A DNA stretch of 64,000 nucleotides from Acanthacorydalis orientalis (lineage: Eukaryota; Arthropoda; Insecta; Megaloptera; Corydalidae), in assembly GCA_034766995.1 (NCBI GenBank), contig CM068317.1, positions 20,725,714-20,789,713 on the forward strand, written 5' to 3'. Positions 21,578 through 33,680 of the stretch are shown here, piece by piece. Under the pieces are notes generated by a model that was not told where the DNA came from, searched no databases, and saw only the letters and a program-made list of their open reading frames with translations. Positions within the stretch are counted from its first letter, which is position 1, and every line of letters starts with the position of its first letter. The position numbers and the translations under genes are program-made.

Positions 21578-23309
21578 AGACCTGTTCAAATTATTAGACT
21601 AAAAACTTTTTGGTCACAAAATTTTATGTATTGAAATTTTACATGGAAAAAATATTTTTATACATTTAATATTTTGTGTGCATGCCTTTATTCTTGATTA
21701 ACAACTTTATCCTGTTTGGCAACATTCTTATCAACTTTTCACATTATCAAGTTTTCGATTTCATGGGCATGATATAAAATATCTTCGAGTTTTCTTATCA
21801 GATCTTGTTTAGTAGTTATTGTTGATTTCATTATTCTTTTCTTGACAATTGACGACAGTTCTTCGAAAAGGTTCTTGTCAAGGCTGTTACATGACTAGAG
21901 TAAAACTTTTGGTTTTTTTCCTTCCAAGTATTTAGATATTCTTAGCTTTATGACAAGATGCTCTATTAGGCATAGATACCGTCTCCATTTCAAAACTAAT
22001 CATTTACTTAGAAAGCACTCACATATTTGTGGAAAAAGTTTATTTTCTAAAATTTCTTTTTACAAATTTTGATTCATTGTTCCTTTCATAATGTGTAGTT
22101 TTCTGAGACCTTCCATCGACATCGCACTCTACATCATAATGAATGTTAGGTATTTCACGCACTGTTGCACACATTCATATTTCAAAGCTTGTTTTGGTCT
22201 TCTATGGACATACTGCCTGTTATCTTTCATCAATGTGAATATTGACTCGGAGCTGAAATATATCTGGAGCCTGAAAACCAAATTCTAAAATAAAAAAGAA
22301 GCAAATACTGCTATAGAGCACCTCAAAAATTCCATATATCAAATAGAATTTCCTTAGTATTAATAAACCATCACAATTTAAGGTAAAAACTACTCAGTTT
22401 TATAGTTGAGTTATCCTTAATTAATCCTAAAATTGTAGATACCTTTACCTTATCTTTACTGGTCTACTTCTTACATTGTGTGGCTTACTGAAGTCTCTTA
22501 GTTTTCACTGCTTGTGCGATTTTCTGTCTTAGTCTTCGTTGGCAAGCTTTCAAACCAGATTTAAACAACCTCCTTCTCACTATCACACTTCACAATGACT
22601 TCGATACCAAATCCTTTCAGGCGATTGTTCAGATTGTTAGATGTAAGTTTTCGGTTTATCGTTGCCATATTCACTAATTTTCTTATTGTTCTCGTGTTTA
22701 TTTTTCTGTTACATCTACATGTTCCTACTCTGTTCACTTTATATTATATTTAACCATTCTCATTCGTTAAAGTTTTGATTCTACTAACCGTTTTTTGTAA
22801 TATTTTTATTCTGTTAACAATTTCTTGCTATGTAAAATGGTTTTCATTAATAAGTGTTGTCATAGCAGCAAACTTTTTTATAAAATGTCTTTCATCTTAC
22901 CAATAATTCTATCTTTTTACATAATTAGTGTTTTTTTTTCTTAATATAAAGATAAAAGCTTACACATTAAAGAAATGTCTGAATCATATTGCAAGAGATA
23001 TATAAAATGAAAATTACACTACAATTTACAAGTAGCTCAAAATTTTAAAATATTAATATTAAACGGACTTTAAATCGAGTCCTCTGCTAGCATAAAGTAA
23101 CACAATTTGAAAGGAAAGTGTTAAATTTTGCCAAACTGTGAAAAATGTCACCTGCTATTTTTTTGAAAGGTAAAATTGTAATGAGCAATTAAGTACAAAT
23201 ATTCAGCTGAAACAATGGACTATTGTTCTTAATTTACATTGTTTTTTTACCCGCTTAACATTAAAATATATAAAAACTATTCGTTAGTATAACAATTTGA
23301 ACACACCTG
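21578..23309 (-). mobile_element. Tc1-like element, heavily decayed
   Basis: Ends GACCTGTTCAAATTATTAG (left) and, in reverse complement, CAGGTGTGTTCAAATTGTTA (right) with TA flanks: inverted repeats of the Tc1 type. About 1.73 kb. Minus-strand traces include a start MATINRKLTSNNLNN, then a region reading VKKRIMKSTITTKQDLIRKL that matches the helical C-terminal part of Tc1-family DD34E transposases. Frames are broken throughout. (TA)n tracts lie close to both ends. Confidence 0.65.
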
Positions 23310-23310
23310 T

Positions 23311-23315
23311 ATGTG

Positions 23316-23370
<55 letters not shown>

Positions 23371-23382
23371 ATATATTATATA

Positions 23383-23417
<35 letters not shown>

Positions 23418-23422
23418 ATATA
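23311..23422. repeat. Long imperfect (TA)n tract
   Basis: About 110 bp of TA with CA and TATTATA interruptions, beginning next to the Tc1 right end; it produces an artefactual Ile/Tyr frame. Confidence 0.9.
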
Positions 23423-24266
23423 TTTATTTAAAAAGGTTTAACTCTATAAATGGATTAATTAAAATAAAAAAATTAATGAATATTTACTTAAAAATGGATA
23501 AAAACCCTAAAACAACTTCTAGCTATACGTTTTAATAATTTAACGTATTATAACATTATTTTTCAAATTAACACCTAGAGTATTAAGATTAATATGCCTC
23601 TTATTATAGTTAAAATGTCTTAATCTTATGAACAGTATGATTAAACGCTTTTAAAAAATGTGAAAATAATATATAATAATATTTGTTATAATAAAATAAA
23701 AGTTCATCGTTTAAATCATTATTTTGCTATATTGTTACCTCTCTAATCAATAATTTGTTTTATTTCTTTAAATTAAAATTTACAATCATTAAAAATTAAA
23801 TTTAATACTTTTTTTAAGTCTCCCGTTTTCATTGTACAAACAAAATGTATTCTTATACACTTTACTAAACTAAAATATGTGAAAATGAATTCTAAATATG
23901 TGATTTAGGGGTTACATCAAAAGTTTTGAGTATGTATACGAAAATTATGTATTGTGTTTAAATCATTGTCAGTGAATGAATCTTAAAAACAACAGCTTGA
24001 TTAGACGAGAACTAGAAAAAGGTATTCTTTTCTTACCTAATTATATTATGTAATATGTTAATTATAATATATCATTAGATCTGTTGATTTATTCTAACGA
24101 TATATAAACAGTGTCAACTATTTAAAAATCAAGATATGCGCTAGTAAAAGTATCACAAACTATCAACGATTGTGATTTTTAATAAAAATTATTTATTAGT
24201 TAATCATGATAATTGGACAGTAATAAAATGTAAAAGTTCCAAAATACAATTATCTGGACACAAAAC

Positions 24267-24327
<61 letters not shown>

Positions 24328-24818
24328 TAATGATTTTGTCTCATGTATAAATATTTTAAATGTAAATACAAATCACATCTAATCTCACCAAATTATAAAA
24401 TAATTTTAAATTTTTGAATAAAAAATTCAATGTAAATAAAGTAGTTAACATTTAAAAGCTATTAGAATTTTCGTAGAAATGCACTTAAAAAATACTAAAA
24501 AAAATATTTATAATCAATTATTGTACATTTATAATCAGAAAGAAATTTGTGTTTTCGAGATGGTGAGTGAAAAGTTCATTTTTAAACTGTACTTGGCTGC
24601 AGTACCAAATCTTTGTCGATATCTTCCGTCTAAAATTATCTTTCTCGTCTAACCTTACTTATAAATCTCTTACCATCCACTTATCGTAATTCATAAGAAA
24701 TATTGTTAATAAATCGCATTTAATGAACGTTAACGAAACTATTAAAAAATTTTTTTTTAATATTCTGACTTAAATTATAACGAAAAATTATCATACAAAA
24801 CAATTAATTCCCAATGCC
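23423..24818. other. AT-rich spacer with (TA)n
   Basis: Contains a pure TA tract at about 24271-24325. Nothing else recognised. Confidence 0.4.
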
Positions 24819-24946
24819 AGGGGATTGCTAAATTAGGGGATTGCTAAATTAGGGGATTGCTAAATTAGGGGATTAATAAATTAGGGGATTACTAAATTAG
24901 GGGATTAATAAATTAGGGGATTGCTAAATTAGGGGATTAATAAATT
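24819..24946. repeat. 16-bp minisatellite, eight units
   Basis: Eight head-to-tail units of exactly 16 bp, AGGGGATTGCTAAATT, with no gaps. Units 1-3 and 7 read ATTGCTAAATT, units 4, 6 and 8 read ATTAATAAATT and unit 5 reads ATTACTAAATT. Variation is confined to two adjacent positions. The repeated GGGG contrasts with the AT-rich surroundings. Confidence 0.95.
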
Positions 24947-25567
24947 CCTGATTTATTGCAATTGTTATTAAATGCATTAACTAAACTTGTACTAAATTGA
25001 ATTTAAAAATAATTTGTCAGTAATATAGCTTTACTTGCGTTACCAACGAATTTTTTACTACGCATTATAAACTCGGACGGAGCTTTCATTATAAAAACCG
25101 CTTAGGAGTTAAAACCGACATCCTTCATTCTTAATATTATGAAAAATAAAATTAATTTATCAGAAAGTTCTTGTACAAAAATAGGTAAATCTGTTTAAAT
25201 TAAAGTCTTTAAACATTATCTAATTATTATTATCATTATTATGTAATTCAAAGTATCGTCCGTAACATTTTCAATCGTCTGAATATAAGTCCTTACTGCC
25301 AAACTTCGAGAATAAAGATAAAAATTTTGTAGTTACAAAAAACTTTGCCCATATTTGTATACTTGTACATAAAAAAAGTTGATATTGTAAATTGATTATT
25401 ACCATTATTCTAACAGTAACAAAATAACAGCCTCGTTGTGCGTAAGAGCATAAAAATACTTCAAGTAGCTAAAGCTACAAGCATAAAGAATTTTAATACT
25501 ACAACCTTCATCATTAAGTTTCGCTCCTTTTTCATAAGCGCATTAATATTATATAAGTGTATTATAC

Positions 25568-25573
<6 letters not shown>
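24947..25573. other. AT-rich spacer, no feature seen
   Basis: Ordinary AT-rich DNA with a slightly mixed stretch near 25070-25130. Confidence 0.35.
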
Positions 25574-25615
<42 letters not shown>

Positions 25616-25623
25616 ATGTATGT
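25574..25623. repeat. Compound CATA/(TA)n/(TG)n microsatellite
   Basis: CATA repeats, then TA repeats, then about seven TG units and TATG repeats, directly before the retrotransposon relic. Confidence 0.9.
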
Positions 25624-25639
25624 GAGAAATTTCGACTAT

Positions 25640-26440
25640 AAGGAGGAAGAAATCGAAATAAAAGCGAAAAATTAATTCGCGTCCGGTTTGCTGAAGATAT
25701 TGTTATCTTGGAAAGTATTCTGTAAGAGTTATAAAAGAGTATAGAAGAATTAGATGCCAGATAAAAAAATTAACATAATATGAACCACGCAAAAAAAAAT
25801 ACTGTTCAATGTGTTTGTCTGCCCAAAGAAAACAGAAATAAAAGGAACAGAAATAAAATATGTTAAGAAGTATGACTATCTAGGCCAGATTATCAACAAA
25901 TATGGATCATTCATTGATAAAGTAGATAGGCATAGTTAATTTGGACGAAACACCTCGATATTTAAAACAACAATCCCACTCTGTTTGAAGAAAAAAGTAT
26001 TTGATGAATGTATAGTACCTGTCTTCAACTACGGCAGCAAAACATGGTGCTTAATGCCAAAATCATTTAAACTCCAAACTTAACACTGAGAATTATAGAA
26101 AAATTCTTGCTACGAATGACAATAAGAGATAGGAAAATAATAGAATGGGTACAAAAACAGATAGGATTCATAGAAGCAATAAGAAGAGTAAGGAGTCTGA
26201 AATGAAAATTGATGGAACATGTTGCAAGAAGAGAAAACAAGCAATGGACAACAGAAATTATTAAGTGGATACCAAAGAATAAGAAAAAACCAAGAAAGAT
26301 ACCAATGTACAGGTCGGATAAGGAAATTAAATATTTTATTGGAAATCAGTGGAAAATAGAGGTATTCAATCGTACAAAATGGAAAATCATGAGAGGCCTT
26401 TATCCAGCAACAGATTGATAGACGCTGATGATGATGATAT
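25640..26440 (+). pseudogene. Non-LTR retrotransposon reverse transcriptase relic (RTE-like)
   Basis: Reads KLIRVRFAEDIVIL at 25663-25710, the reverse-transcriptase FADD box with the second residue pair altered to AED. Then, with frameshifts and stops, come EIKYVKKYDYLGQIINKYGS, KKKVFDECIVPVFNYGSKTW and MEHVARRENKQWTTEIIKW, the thumb and C-terminal region of endonuclease-reverse transcriptases common in insects. The 3' end closes with a GATGATGATGAT run, typical of RTE-clade elements. 5'-truncated and dead. Confidence 0.7.
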
Positions 26441-26577
26441 AAGAAATTAGAAAAAACCGAGATAGAAAAACAGATAGCATTTCATTCCGAAAGTAAACAT
26501 CAATATTCATCTTCTAAATTATTATGAACAAATAGATATGCAATAATAATAATATTGCAGATGTATTTAAAATACAC

Positions 26578-26633
<56 letters not shown>

Positions 26634-27022
26634 ATATATGCGTGCCTGTGTTTTTGTGCATGTATATTTAAGTTTGTCTAAAATATCAAACTATTCGTTT
26701 CGTGTTAATATTTCTTGCCTCTAAATAATTAACTGATACATATCAAATGAATCTTTAAAATCAATTAGTTTATTTAATATAAACTACAGTTCTGCCTATA
26801 AAACAATCAATCATTGTTTAACTTGTAAGAGTAATTAATTTTTTACAACTTGTTATTCATAATTGGTAACAAATGATTTAATAAACTTGAATCGATTCTG
26901 AGTACATTTAAACAATCATTAATATGATATAATAGCTTTTCTCCAATGTCATAATTTATTTTGTATCTTTCATTTTTGCATTAATTATTTTTTTAAGTAT
27001 TGAATATCCGAAGAACAGATCG

Positions 27023-27074
<52 letters not shown>

Positions 27075-27556
27075 TTAATTGTTAATAAAAATTAAAATAA
27101 GAACAAACTCAGAAGTTTGTTAAATCATATAAATAAAAGAAACATTACAAATCAAATTTGATTGTTCAGTGTAAAGTCATTCTAGTTGAATAAAATTTTA
27201 CATTCTTGAATTAAAAAGTGTACTCAACTAAATCATATTATTTTTCGTTACAAGAAAAATACATTTCCACAGCACTTGTTAACGAATTACTTTATTAAAA
27301 AATTGACAAACACTAGTCGAAAGATATTTGAAACATTCTCAAAAACTAGTCGTTAGATAACTTTAAAACAACATGTATGAAAAGTTTCTCTGAACTAAAT
27401 TTCAAGAATATAACTTTTTATTTATGAATATAAACTATGAAATTCAAAAAGATTATTTTCAAGGATTTAGTCACTTATTTTAAGATTTAATTAATATGAA
27501 TATTCATTGTTATATAAAACTAGTAAATAAGCCCACTTATGACAGAAAATCAAATA
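26441..27556. other. AT-rich spacer with two (TA)n tracts
   Basis: (TA)n at about 26580-26625 (followed by TG-rich sequence) and 27027-27071. Nothing else. Confidence 0.45.
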
Positions 27557-28117
27557 TTAGGTTGGTAGAAAAATAATTGCGGGTTTTGCTTTCTGGATTC
27601 TAACCTCAATGTTTTTCAATGAAAGTGTCATTTCATTGTGTTCATGTTAATAACATTTTAAAGTGTATTTCTCGGTCTGTATTTTGGTAATATTTACTTT
27701 GGTTTTATTATTAATTTTGCTTCAAACTGGGCTATTGCATTAAAGATGAAAATGAATCAAATAGGAGCAATTTTTATGAGTGCAAAACGGGTGGTAAAGC
27801 AGCAGAAACTGCTCTTGAACTAAACGATGCTTTTGGTGTGGGTACTATTAAGGAACGTGCAATGCAATGGTGGTTCAAAAAAGTTCATGCTGGGGGCGAG
27901 AACCTAGAAGACGAAAAAGGTAGCGAGGTTCTTCTTTTGATCATAACGACGAAGTGAAAGCGTTAGTTGAATCAGAACCACACACAATAATTCGAGAGCT
28001 TACACAAAATTTAGGCGTTAGTCATCAAACAGTTCTGGACCAATTAAAACAGCTAGGATAGAAAAATGTATATGAATTTGAAGGTTATAAATCGCAATTA
28101 TTTTTTACCAACCTAAT
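27557..28117 (+). mobile_element. Cecropia-type mariner MITE keeping only the DNA-binding domain, copy 3
   Basis: Ends TTAGGTTGGTAGAAAAATAA and, in reverse complement, TTAGGTTGGTAAAAAATAA. The plus strand decodes with small shifts to MNQIGAIFMSAKRVVKQQKL-like and DAFGVGTIKERAMQWWFKKV. Then come the linker and ELTQNLGVSHQTVLDQLKQL, with the same 3' junction ATGTATATGAATTTGAAGG. 561 bp; no catalytic domain. Confidence 0.85.
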
Positions 28118-28931
28118 ACTTTCACGTGCTTACAGAAACTTATCTGTGAAGCACTCTTGTTAAATACATTTGAAGAAAGGTGTTGGATACTTTGTAAGCT
28201 TCTATTAAGAACATTTAAAAAATTAAAAACGTCTTCATTTATTATATTCATTGTAAAAATTCTAGAATTTTCCAAAATGATTTTTTCATAATTTCATCTA
28301 TCAATTATTATGATATTTATGAATGAACATGTTGAATGAACTACTATAGAAAAAATACGTTAATTTTCCTATATCTGAAACAGGCTTCTAAATAATTCAA
28401 TACTTTTTACAATATTTTTCTATTACCAAATTCATAATTGAAGATCTATAAACACCTATTAACAAAACGAACTAAAATGAAAAATATTTCATGTGACTTG
28501 GAACAGCTATTTTATATCTACGAGTTTATTTTTTTTTTTAAAAAAAACTTGAAATTTATAATTTACGACCTTAAAAATTTTTTATATTGATTTTCATCCA
28601 AATATAATTAAAATTTCATTAAAAATGAAGTCGAAATTTTGAAATTCTGAAATTTTTGATTCTGCTCCTATTGACATATAAAGGAACACACGCACACCCT
28701 CATCCAAAACACTCAAGTAAACCAGAAATTACAAATTTTAATAATTAAACATAAAATAAAAGTTTAATCCCATTTTTCTACCTTATTGGCAGCATTTCTG
28801 TTTTCTTCATTTTTTATTGCTATTTTAATGGTTCTCTTATAACATTAAAAATTTAATTTTTATATCGTCTAGAATTATATAGATTCGACTAATCAAGAAT
28901 ATAGATATGCACTTTTTGTTTTTACAAATAT
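28118..28931. other. AT-rich spacer, no feature seen
   Basis: No terminal repeats, domains or tandem repeats recognised. Confidence 0.4.
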
Positions 28932-28975
28932 ATAGGATGATTAAATTGAGGCTTCCACCTGAAAATATTAAAAAA
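28932..28975 (+). mobile_element. Left end of an AGGATGATT-family MITE
   Basis: TATATAGGATGATTAAATTG and GGCTTCCACCTGAAAATATT match the left ends at 3008 and 63900. No matching right end found within about 300 bp, so truncated or too diverged. Confidence 0.5.
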
Positions 28976-29317
28976 CATCTCAATAATTAAAAGTAATAGA
29001 TATTTTTTGGCGGTTTTTTAATACTTTTATTGGAATTATAAATTTAATTACCCTATAGATTAAAATAATTTGAATATACAATTATTAAATTATCTTTAAG
29101 ATGTTTCTTTCATATTTATTAATATAATTTTTCAAACTGCTCGTATTCTTTTTTTTCAATCACTGTTAATAAAATCATTAGTTATTAGAAAAACCTTCCT
29201 AAATCTAAACAATTGTTTCAGTAAAATATTGTTAAATTTAATCTTATATAAGTATTTTTCTATAAATAATGAAACAATAATGTAAAGATATTTTGTCAAA
29301 ATATAATTTCTAGCACT

Positions 29318-29480
29318 ATAACTAAATTCACTTTCACAAATGTATTTTTCACTAGCCACACAAAGCACAAAAAATATTCTGATCAAAAATGTTAAATAAG
29401 TGATTGTTGTTCATTTATGATTGTTATTAATGTGGATTTTGATGATGATGTCATCATTCTCAGAGCGGTAAACTACAGAA
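29318..29480. repeat. Dispersed AT-rich repeat copy
   Basis: AAATTCACTTTCACAAATG ... TGTTAAATAAGTGATTG matches copies near 9183, 12765 and 58908. It ends CATCATTCTCAGAGCGGTAA, which appears in reverse complement (TTACCACTCTGAGGATGAT) at the end of the 12.8-kb copy. Confidence 0.45.
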
Positions 29481-30439
29481 AAATCTATCATAAATATATT
29501 TTTTAGTTTCTTTAAACTCTAAATATAATGACATCATAGTTTGACATCGATTTCAAAATTCATATAAGCAATAATCAAACATGATCAAGAATCAGTTATT
29601 CAACATTGTTGATTATGAAAAATAGTGTGGTTTGTGAAACAAATAAAAAATTTAGTAAAAATGACATTTTCTGACTAGTACAAAATCTAGATAAATGTAA
29701 TTTTTCAGAAATGTAATGAACTAATAGTTAGATTAGATTAATAGATTTGCCAAATAAAAATATTATTTCTACTGCAACAAGAAATTTATGCAGAAAAAAC
29801 GTTGATGGTAGTAAATAATGGAAATTCATTTAAGAAATGAAATTTATCCACAGTATCAGACTATTATGATTAGTGATTAACAATAAAATTTATTATAAAT
29901 CGAATTAACATTTTTCTATTGAAACATCTGTAGTTCTATTTTTCATATTTTCATTAAAACTGAAGTAAAATCGAAAATTAATAATGTATTTTATTAGAGA
30001 CGAAAGCGAAAATAATTTAAAATAACATTCCATTCGTATAAAACAAAAATAATAAAATCGTTACAGTAAGTAATGAAATAATTATTAATTTACTTTTATA
30101 TAATTAACAGTCAATTTAGCACCTATTTAAATTTATAATTATCTTGAAAGTGTAGAACACAGCTCATCAACATGCGAGTCAACAAATTTGTCACTTATTT
30201 AATGTACGATATATCTTTATAAGAACGAAAACATTTGTATTTATTTGTAGATTTTTCGAATACATAAAATTCTCCGAAACCACATAAACATTTTTATTGA
30301 GGTAAAGGATGAATAATCAGAAAAAGGAATAGCACCATTATTTTATTCGAATCTACCTGTAAATTTAATATTGTCATTCAAAACAAGTAATTTTTCATTT
30401 GGTGATATGTTAAAAGCTTTACATCTCACACAAACCACG
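29481..30439. other. AT-rich spacer, no feature seen
   Basis: Nothing recognised. Confidence 0.4.
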
Positions 30440-30640
30440 AGATTCTGTAAAGCAATGTGTCACCCGATTCTTATGTTGTTTTGGGCACGTACCGCGACAG
30501 CGACCGCTCTCGTCTTCAGATGACCGTCACTGTGCATCCAACATTGCGATAAGACGCGGGTCAGCACAGTCAGCGCCATGGCCCGCAACATAAAAGTCTC
30601 AATTTGAGAATGCAATTTGTAACCCACGATCGAGAAACAT
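30440..30640. promoter_or_regulatory. GC-richer island, possible regulatory element
   Basis: About 200 bp with many CpG (GGGCACGTACCGCGACAGCG, ATAAGACGCGGGTCAGCAC, GCCATGGCCCGC), followed by ACATAAAAGTC. It shares CGCTCTC with the islands at 33.4 and 35.2 kb. No reading frame of note; a regulatory role is inference. Confidence 0.25.
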
Positions 30641-31041
30641 ATGCGCTTCTAGTAGAATTCACAGATGTTTCATTTACATCATTTGAATTAATATTTATTA
30701 TTTATTTATACAGTAAATTTATTATATAATTTATTATAAATTTATTCTTTTTCGTTAGTTAGCTATATGCGGTTTATTAAACGTTTTAACATTCCAAAAT
30801 GTTCTTTATTAAAGAGTTCTTTTTATTAGTTATACATTACTTTTTTTAATATTAACATTTCTTATTTAATAATTCTAAATATAAATATTTAGAAATATAT
30901 TATTATATATTTATTATTTAGATTCATTCTGAGTGATCTTCCACTTTTGGGTTACTTTAAGATACAAGAAATAAATATTTTTCAGTCTAGTCAAATCTTC
31001 AATTTACTATCTTATCTCACTTAATTAACAACTAAAAAAAA
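30641..31041. other. AT-rich spacer, no feature seen
   Basis: Nothing recognised. Confidence 0.4.
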
Positions 31042-31233
31042 AATCTATTGGACTGGAACAAAAAGTCATAGCGTTTTCCAGTAGATATCATTAATTACAG
31101 TTATACTCGCAACTCGATTATATAACATAATTCCATATATATTTTATCTTGACAGATGACATTTCAAAGTTTATTTCTCTGCTATATTTGTGAAATTGTC
31201 TGAATTTTAATTCTGTTAAATTTAAAATTAAAA

Positions 31234-31509
31234 ATGAAGAAATATGAGAAGCATTTTCATCATTTGATGCTGTTTTATTTCCGAAGTGAAAAAATTGCTG
31301 TAGAAATAGCAAAAAAGATACCTGCCGTTTATAGAAAAAGTACTGTAGCTCTCAGTACTATTAAAAAATGGTTTTCTGAGTTCAGAAATGGAAAATTAGG
31401 CCTAGAGGATAGAGAGAGTTCCGGTAGTCCTGCAGTTGTTGATAATGACAAAATTTCATCACTTATTGAATCATCAATAATGAACGTTACACGACACAGG
31501 ACATCTTAG
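31234..31509 (+). pseudogene. Mariner transposase, N-terminal 91 codons
   Basis: First helix-turn-helix and linker: LMLFYFRSEKIAVEIAKKI, AVYRKSTVALSTIKKWFSEF, EDRESSGSPAVVDNDK, ending by frameshift at the start of the second helix-turn-helix. Downstream parts are readable in other frames; the first catalytic motif appears as INHERWKM, with the aspartate region destroyed. Confidence 0.85.
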
Positions 31510-32003
31510 AGATACTGCAGGTGTCTCATAAGAGTGTTGTGAGGTATTTGGAGACACTCAGATGTATAAATTGTTACAATGTTTGTGTGCCTCATATTTA
31601 ACTGAAAGAAATTTAATGGAACGCATTTCCATCAGTGATTCGTTCCTTAAAAGAAACCAAAACAACCTGTTTCTGAATCGATTAATCACGAGCGATGAAA
31701 AATGGATCTTCTACAATAATATGGGTCGAAAGATGTCTTAGAGAAAAGAAATGACCTTTCGTTATCCACTCCAAAAGCAGGTCTTCATCTGAAGAAGGTG
31801 ATGTGCATCTGGTGGGATTAGAAAGGTATTGTGTGTTACGAGCTTCTCTCAAATAGTCAGATAATAAATTCGGAGAGATATGACGCTCAATTGTACCAAT
31901 CGTCAATCGATTAAAGAGTCCAAAATTAGCTAATCTGAAAGGTATCGTTTTCCACCAAGAACAACACTAGACCTCATGCCTCTTCCAGACCCGACAGAAA
32001 TTT

Positions 32004-32186
32004 ATGCAGTTTGATTGGGACGTCATACCTTACCCGCCTTATTCACCTCGTCTTCCTACTTCAGATTACCATTTGTTCCTGTTCCTACATAATTCCCTTA
32101 GTGGAAAAAACTTCACTTATCTGGAAGCTTTCAGAAATCACCTGGATCATTTAATCGCCCAGAAAGATGCCAAGTTCACATTTTAA
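32004..32186 (+). pseudogene. Mariner transposase, third-aspartate region
   Basis: FDWDVIPYPPYSPRLPTSDY then HLFLFLHNSLSGKNF and HLDHLIAQKDAKF: the PPYSPDxxPSDYxLF motif with the last aspartate kept (TSDYH) but the second-last changed (SPR). Confidence 0.85.
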
Positions 32187-32187
32187 T

Positions 32188-32829
32188 TAAAATATTATAA
32201 GAACAATATTTACTATTTTTTATAATAATAATTAAAATTTTATTTAATTATAAACAACCTTCAAATAACCGGTATAATTATTTTTAATCATACTATAAAA
32301 TAATTATCATATTATAATTTTATGTTTTAATTATAGGTACATCTTATTTATTTTTTAATGGCATTGTTATATATTAACATGACATGATTAAGTAATAACA
32401 TAATTATTTCATTATTGATGTACTATCACTTTTCTTTCGATAATATTTTATCACTTTTGCATGTTGTAACGTAATTTATAATTATTAATAAAGATAAATG
32501 TACATAATGAAAATTATCATTCAATAACAAGTATTATTACTAGTAAAAATCATTATATAAAAAAAATTGTATGCATGGAAATCCACACGGTGGAAGTGAA
32601 TCTTCTGTGCGATGGGTATCAGAATATAAGAGGGTTTAAGAGTAAGGTATTATTATTCATTTTTATGAAGAACTATTTTCTGTTTAATGAAAATAATATT
32701 TTTTCTAAATTCGTTATGAGCATTTTTATGATGACTGAAATTATTGCACATAATATTGAGTTAACTTGTTTTTATTGTTGGCTGATTGCTAGTTCCTGAT
32801 ACTGCGAATATTTCATAATTGTTTAAATC
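32188..32829. other. AT-rich spacer, no feature seen
   Basis: Nothing recognised. Confidence 0.4.
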
Positions 32830-33128
32830 TACTGGTTGAGCACTACTGTCAACAGCTGTCTCGGGGATAAGTCTTGCCAGAGAAGCACTCTCAAGCAACG
32901 CTTTCCTCCGTTGTCGATATTCTCACGCGCATTACGCAGCACTTTTAAGTATGTTCGGAAGCTTCTGCTCTTTTCCTTTCGTGATGTCTCCTCACTCGAC
33001 ATGCATTGCGTGTTAAAATACTATCCGCCGATACAGTACTCGTTGATGGCACAGAAAATTCTACTTTTTACCCACCACTTCAGATGCTCTCACGCCATGG
33101 TTAAGATTGTATGTCGAATAGAGGGTCC

Positions 33129-33178
33129 TACAGATTTTGTGACTCGTCCAAACTGGTTTACCCTCGATATAAAAGTTT
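33129..33178 (+). promoter_or_regulatory. Promoter-like block A
   Basis: TACAGATTTTGT, a 20-bp spacer, then CCCTCGATATAAAAGTTT, a good TATA-box sequence. The same two motifs with the same 20-bp spacing recur in block B 374 bp downstream, while spacer and flanks differ. Transcription is not shown. Confidence 0.35.
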
Positions 33179-33502
33179 CACTTCAAAAATTCTCGTTACG
33201 GTTTATTTCGACTTTCCTTGATTATCTGTTAATCATCAAAACATTGGTGTTTTCATGGCAAATTCAAATAGAAAGTATACGCAGTTTACACTATAAATAG
33301 TACTTTCCAAAAAGCGTATTCACAGTAAAATAAGCTGATTTTCACTTATAATAAATAATATTATTCATGATCAGTTTTTTACAGTATATGACACACGGCT
33401 ACTTCGGGAGCCAAAAGTTACTAATTCTGCCACTGCGAACGCTCTCATCGCATTTCCCCTACATTTGTCTGGCGACTAAGAATTAGTGATACGTTGAGAT
33501 GT

Positions 33503-33552
33503 TACAGATTTTGTAACGCATGCACGCGGGAATTCCCTCGATATAAAAGTTT
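33503..33552 (+). promoter_or_regulatory. Promoter-like block B
   Basis: Identical TACAGATTTTGT, 20-bp spacer of unrelated sequence, and CCCTCGATATAAAAGTTT. The upstream motif here is part of an inverted pair GTTACA...TGTAAC (33501-33517). No known RNA gene was recognised downstream. Confidence 0.35.
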
Positions 33553-33680
33553 TTTCTAGAAGTGTGTGAAGGAACCTTACTTCAGTACCGTAAAAATTTG
33601 CATAGTTTATAACTATTGGTCTCTTTTAAAACCAGGCTTTATTTAAACGATCTAGTTAGACATAATGAATATATATATAT

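Larger units (their letters stand above)
31042..32187 (+). mobile_element. Mariner relic, second copy of the 20.5-kb family
   Basis: A probable 5' terminus is ACTGGAACAAAAAGTCATAG near 31051. Transposase coding starts at ATG 31234 and runs to about 32187 with frameshifts. Protein blocks match the 20.5-kb copy: EDRESSGSPAVVDNDKISSL, SKAGLHLKKV, and PYPPYSPRLPTSDYHLFLFL. No right terminal repeat was found after the coding, so it is probably 3'-truncated. Confidence 0.8.
32830..33620. promoter_or_regulatory. Mixed-composition island with two TATA-type motif blocks
   Basis: Repeat-free, more balanced composition, many CpG. It contains a 154-codon frame (32836-33300) with no ATG until codon 56 and no known domain; I do not call it a gene. 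The notable feature is the duplicated motif pair at 33129-33178 and 33503-33552. Confidence 0.3.

Noticed and set aside
24819..24946. Possible CRISPR array or telomeric repeat
   Set aside because: Units are contiguous 16-mers with no spacers, and the genome is eukaryotic. The unit contains TTAGGGG but is not a TTAGG/TTAGGG telomere repeat.
30440..30640. tRNA or other classical RNA gene in the GC-richer islands
   Set aside because: I looked for A and B box-like motifs and cloverleaf arms there and in the other islands and saw none that fit.
32836..33300. 154-codon reading frame
   Set aside because: It starts at a non-ATG codon, has its first ATG at codon 56, and shows no domain or signal. 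It overlaps promoter-like block A and lies in a GC-richer island where stops are rarer.
33503..33650. U6 or other known snRNA downstream of promoter block B
   Set aside because: The downstream sequence does not resemble U6 or another snRNA that I can recognise; only a short TTTT occurs about 85 bp after the TATA.
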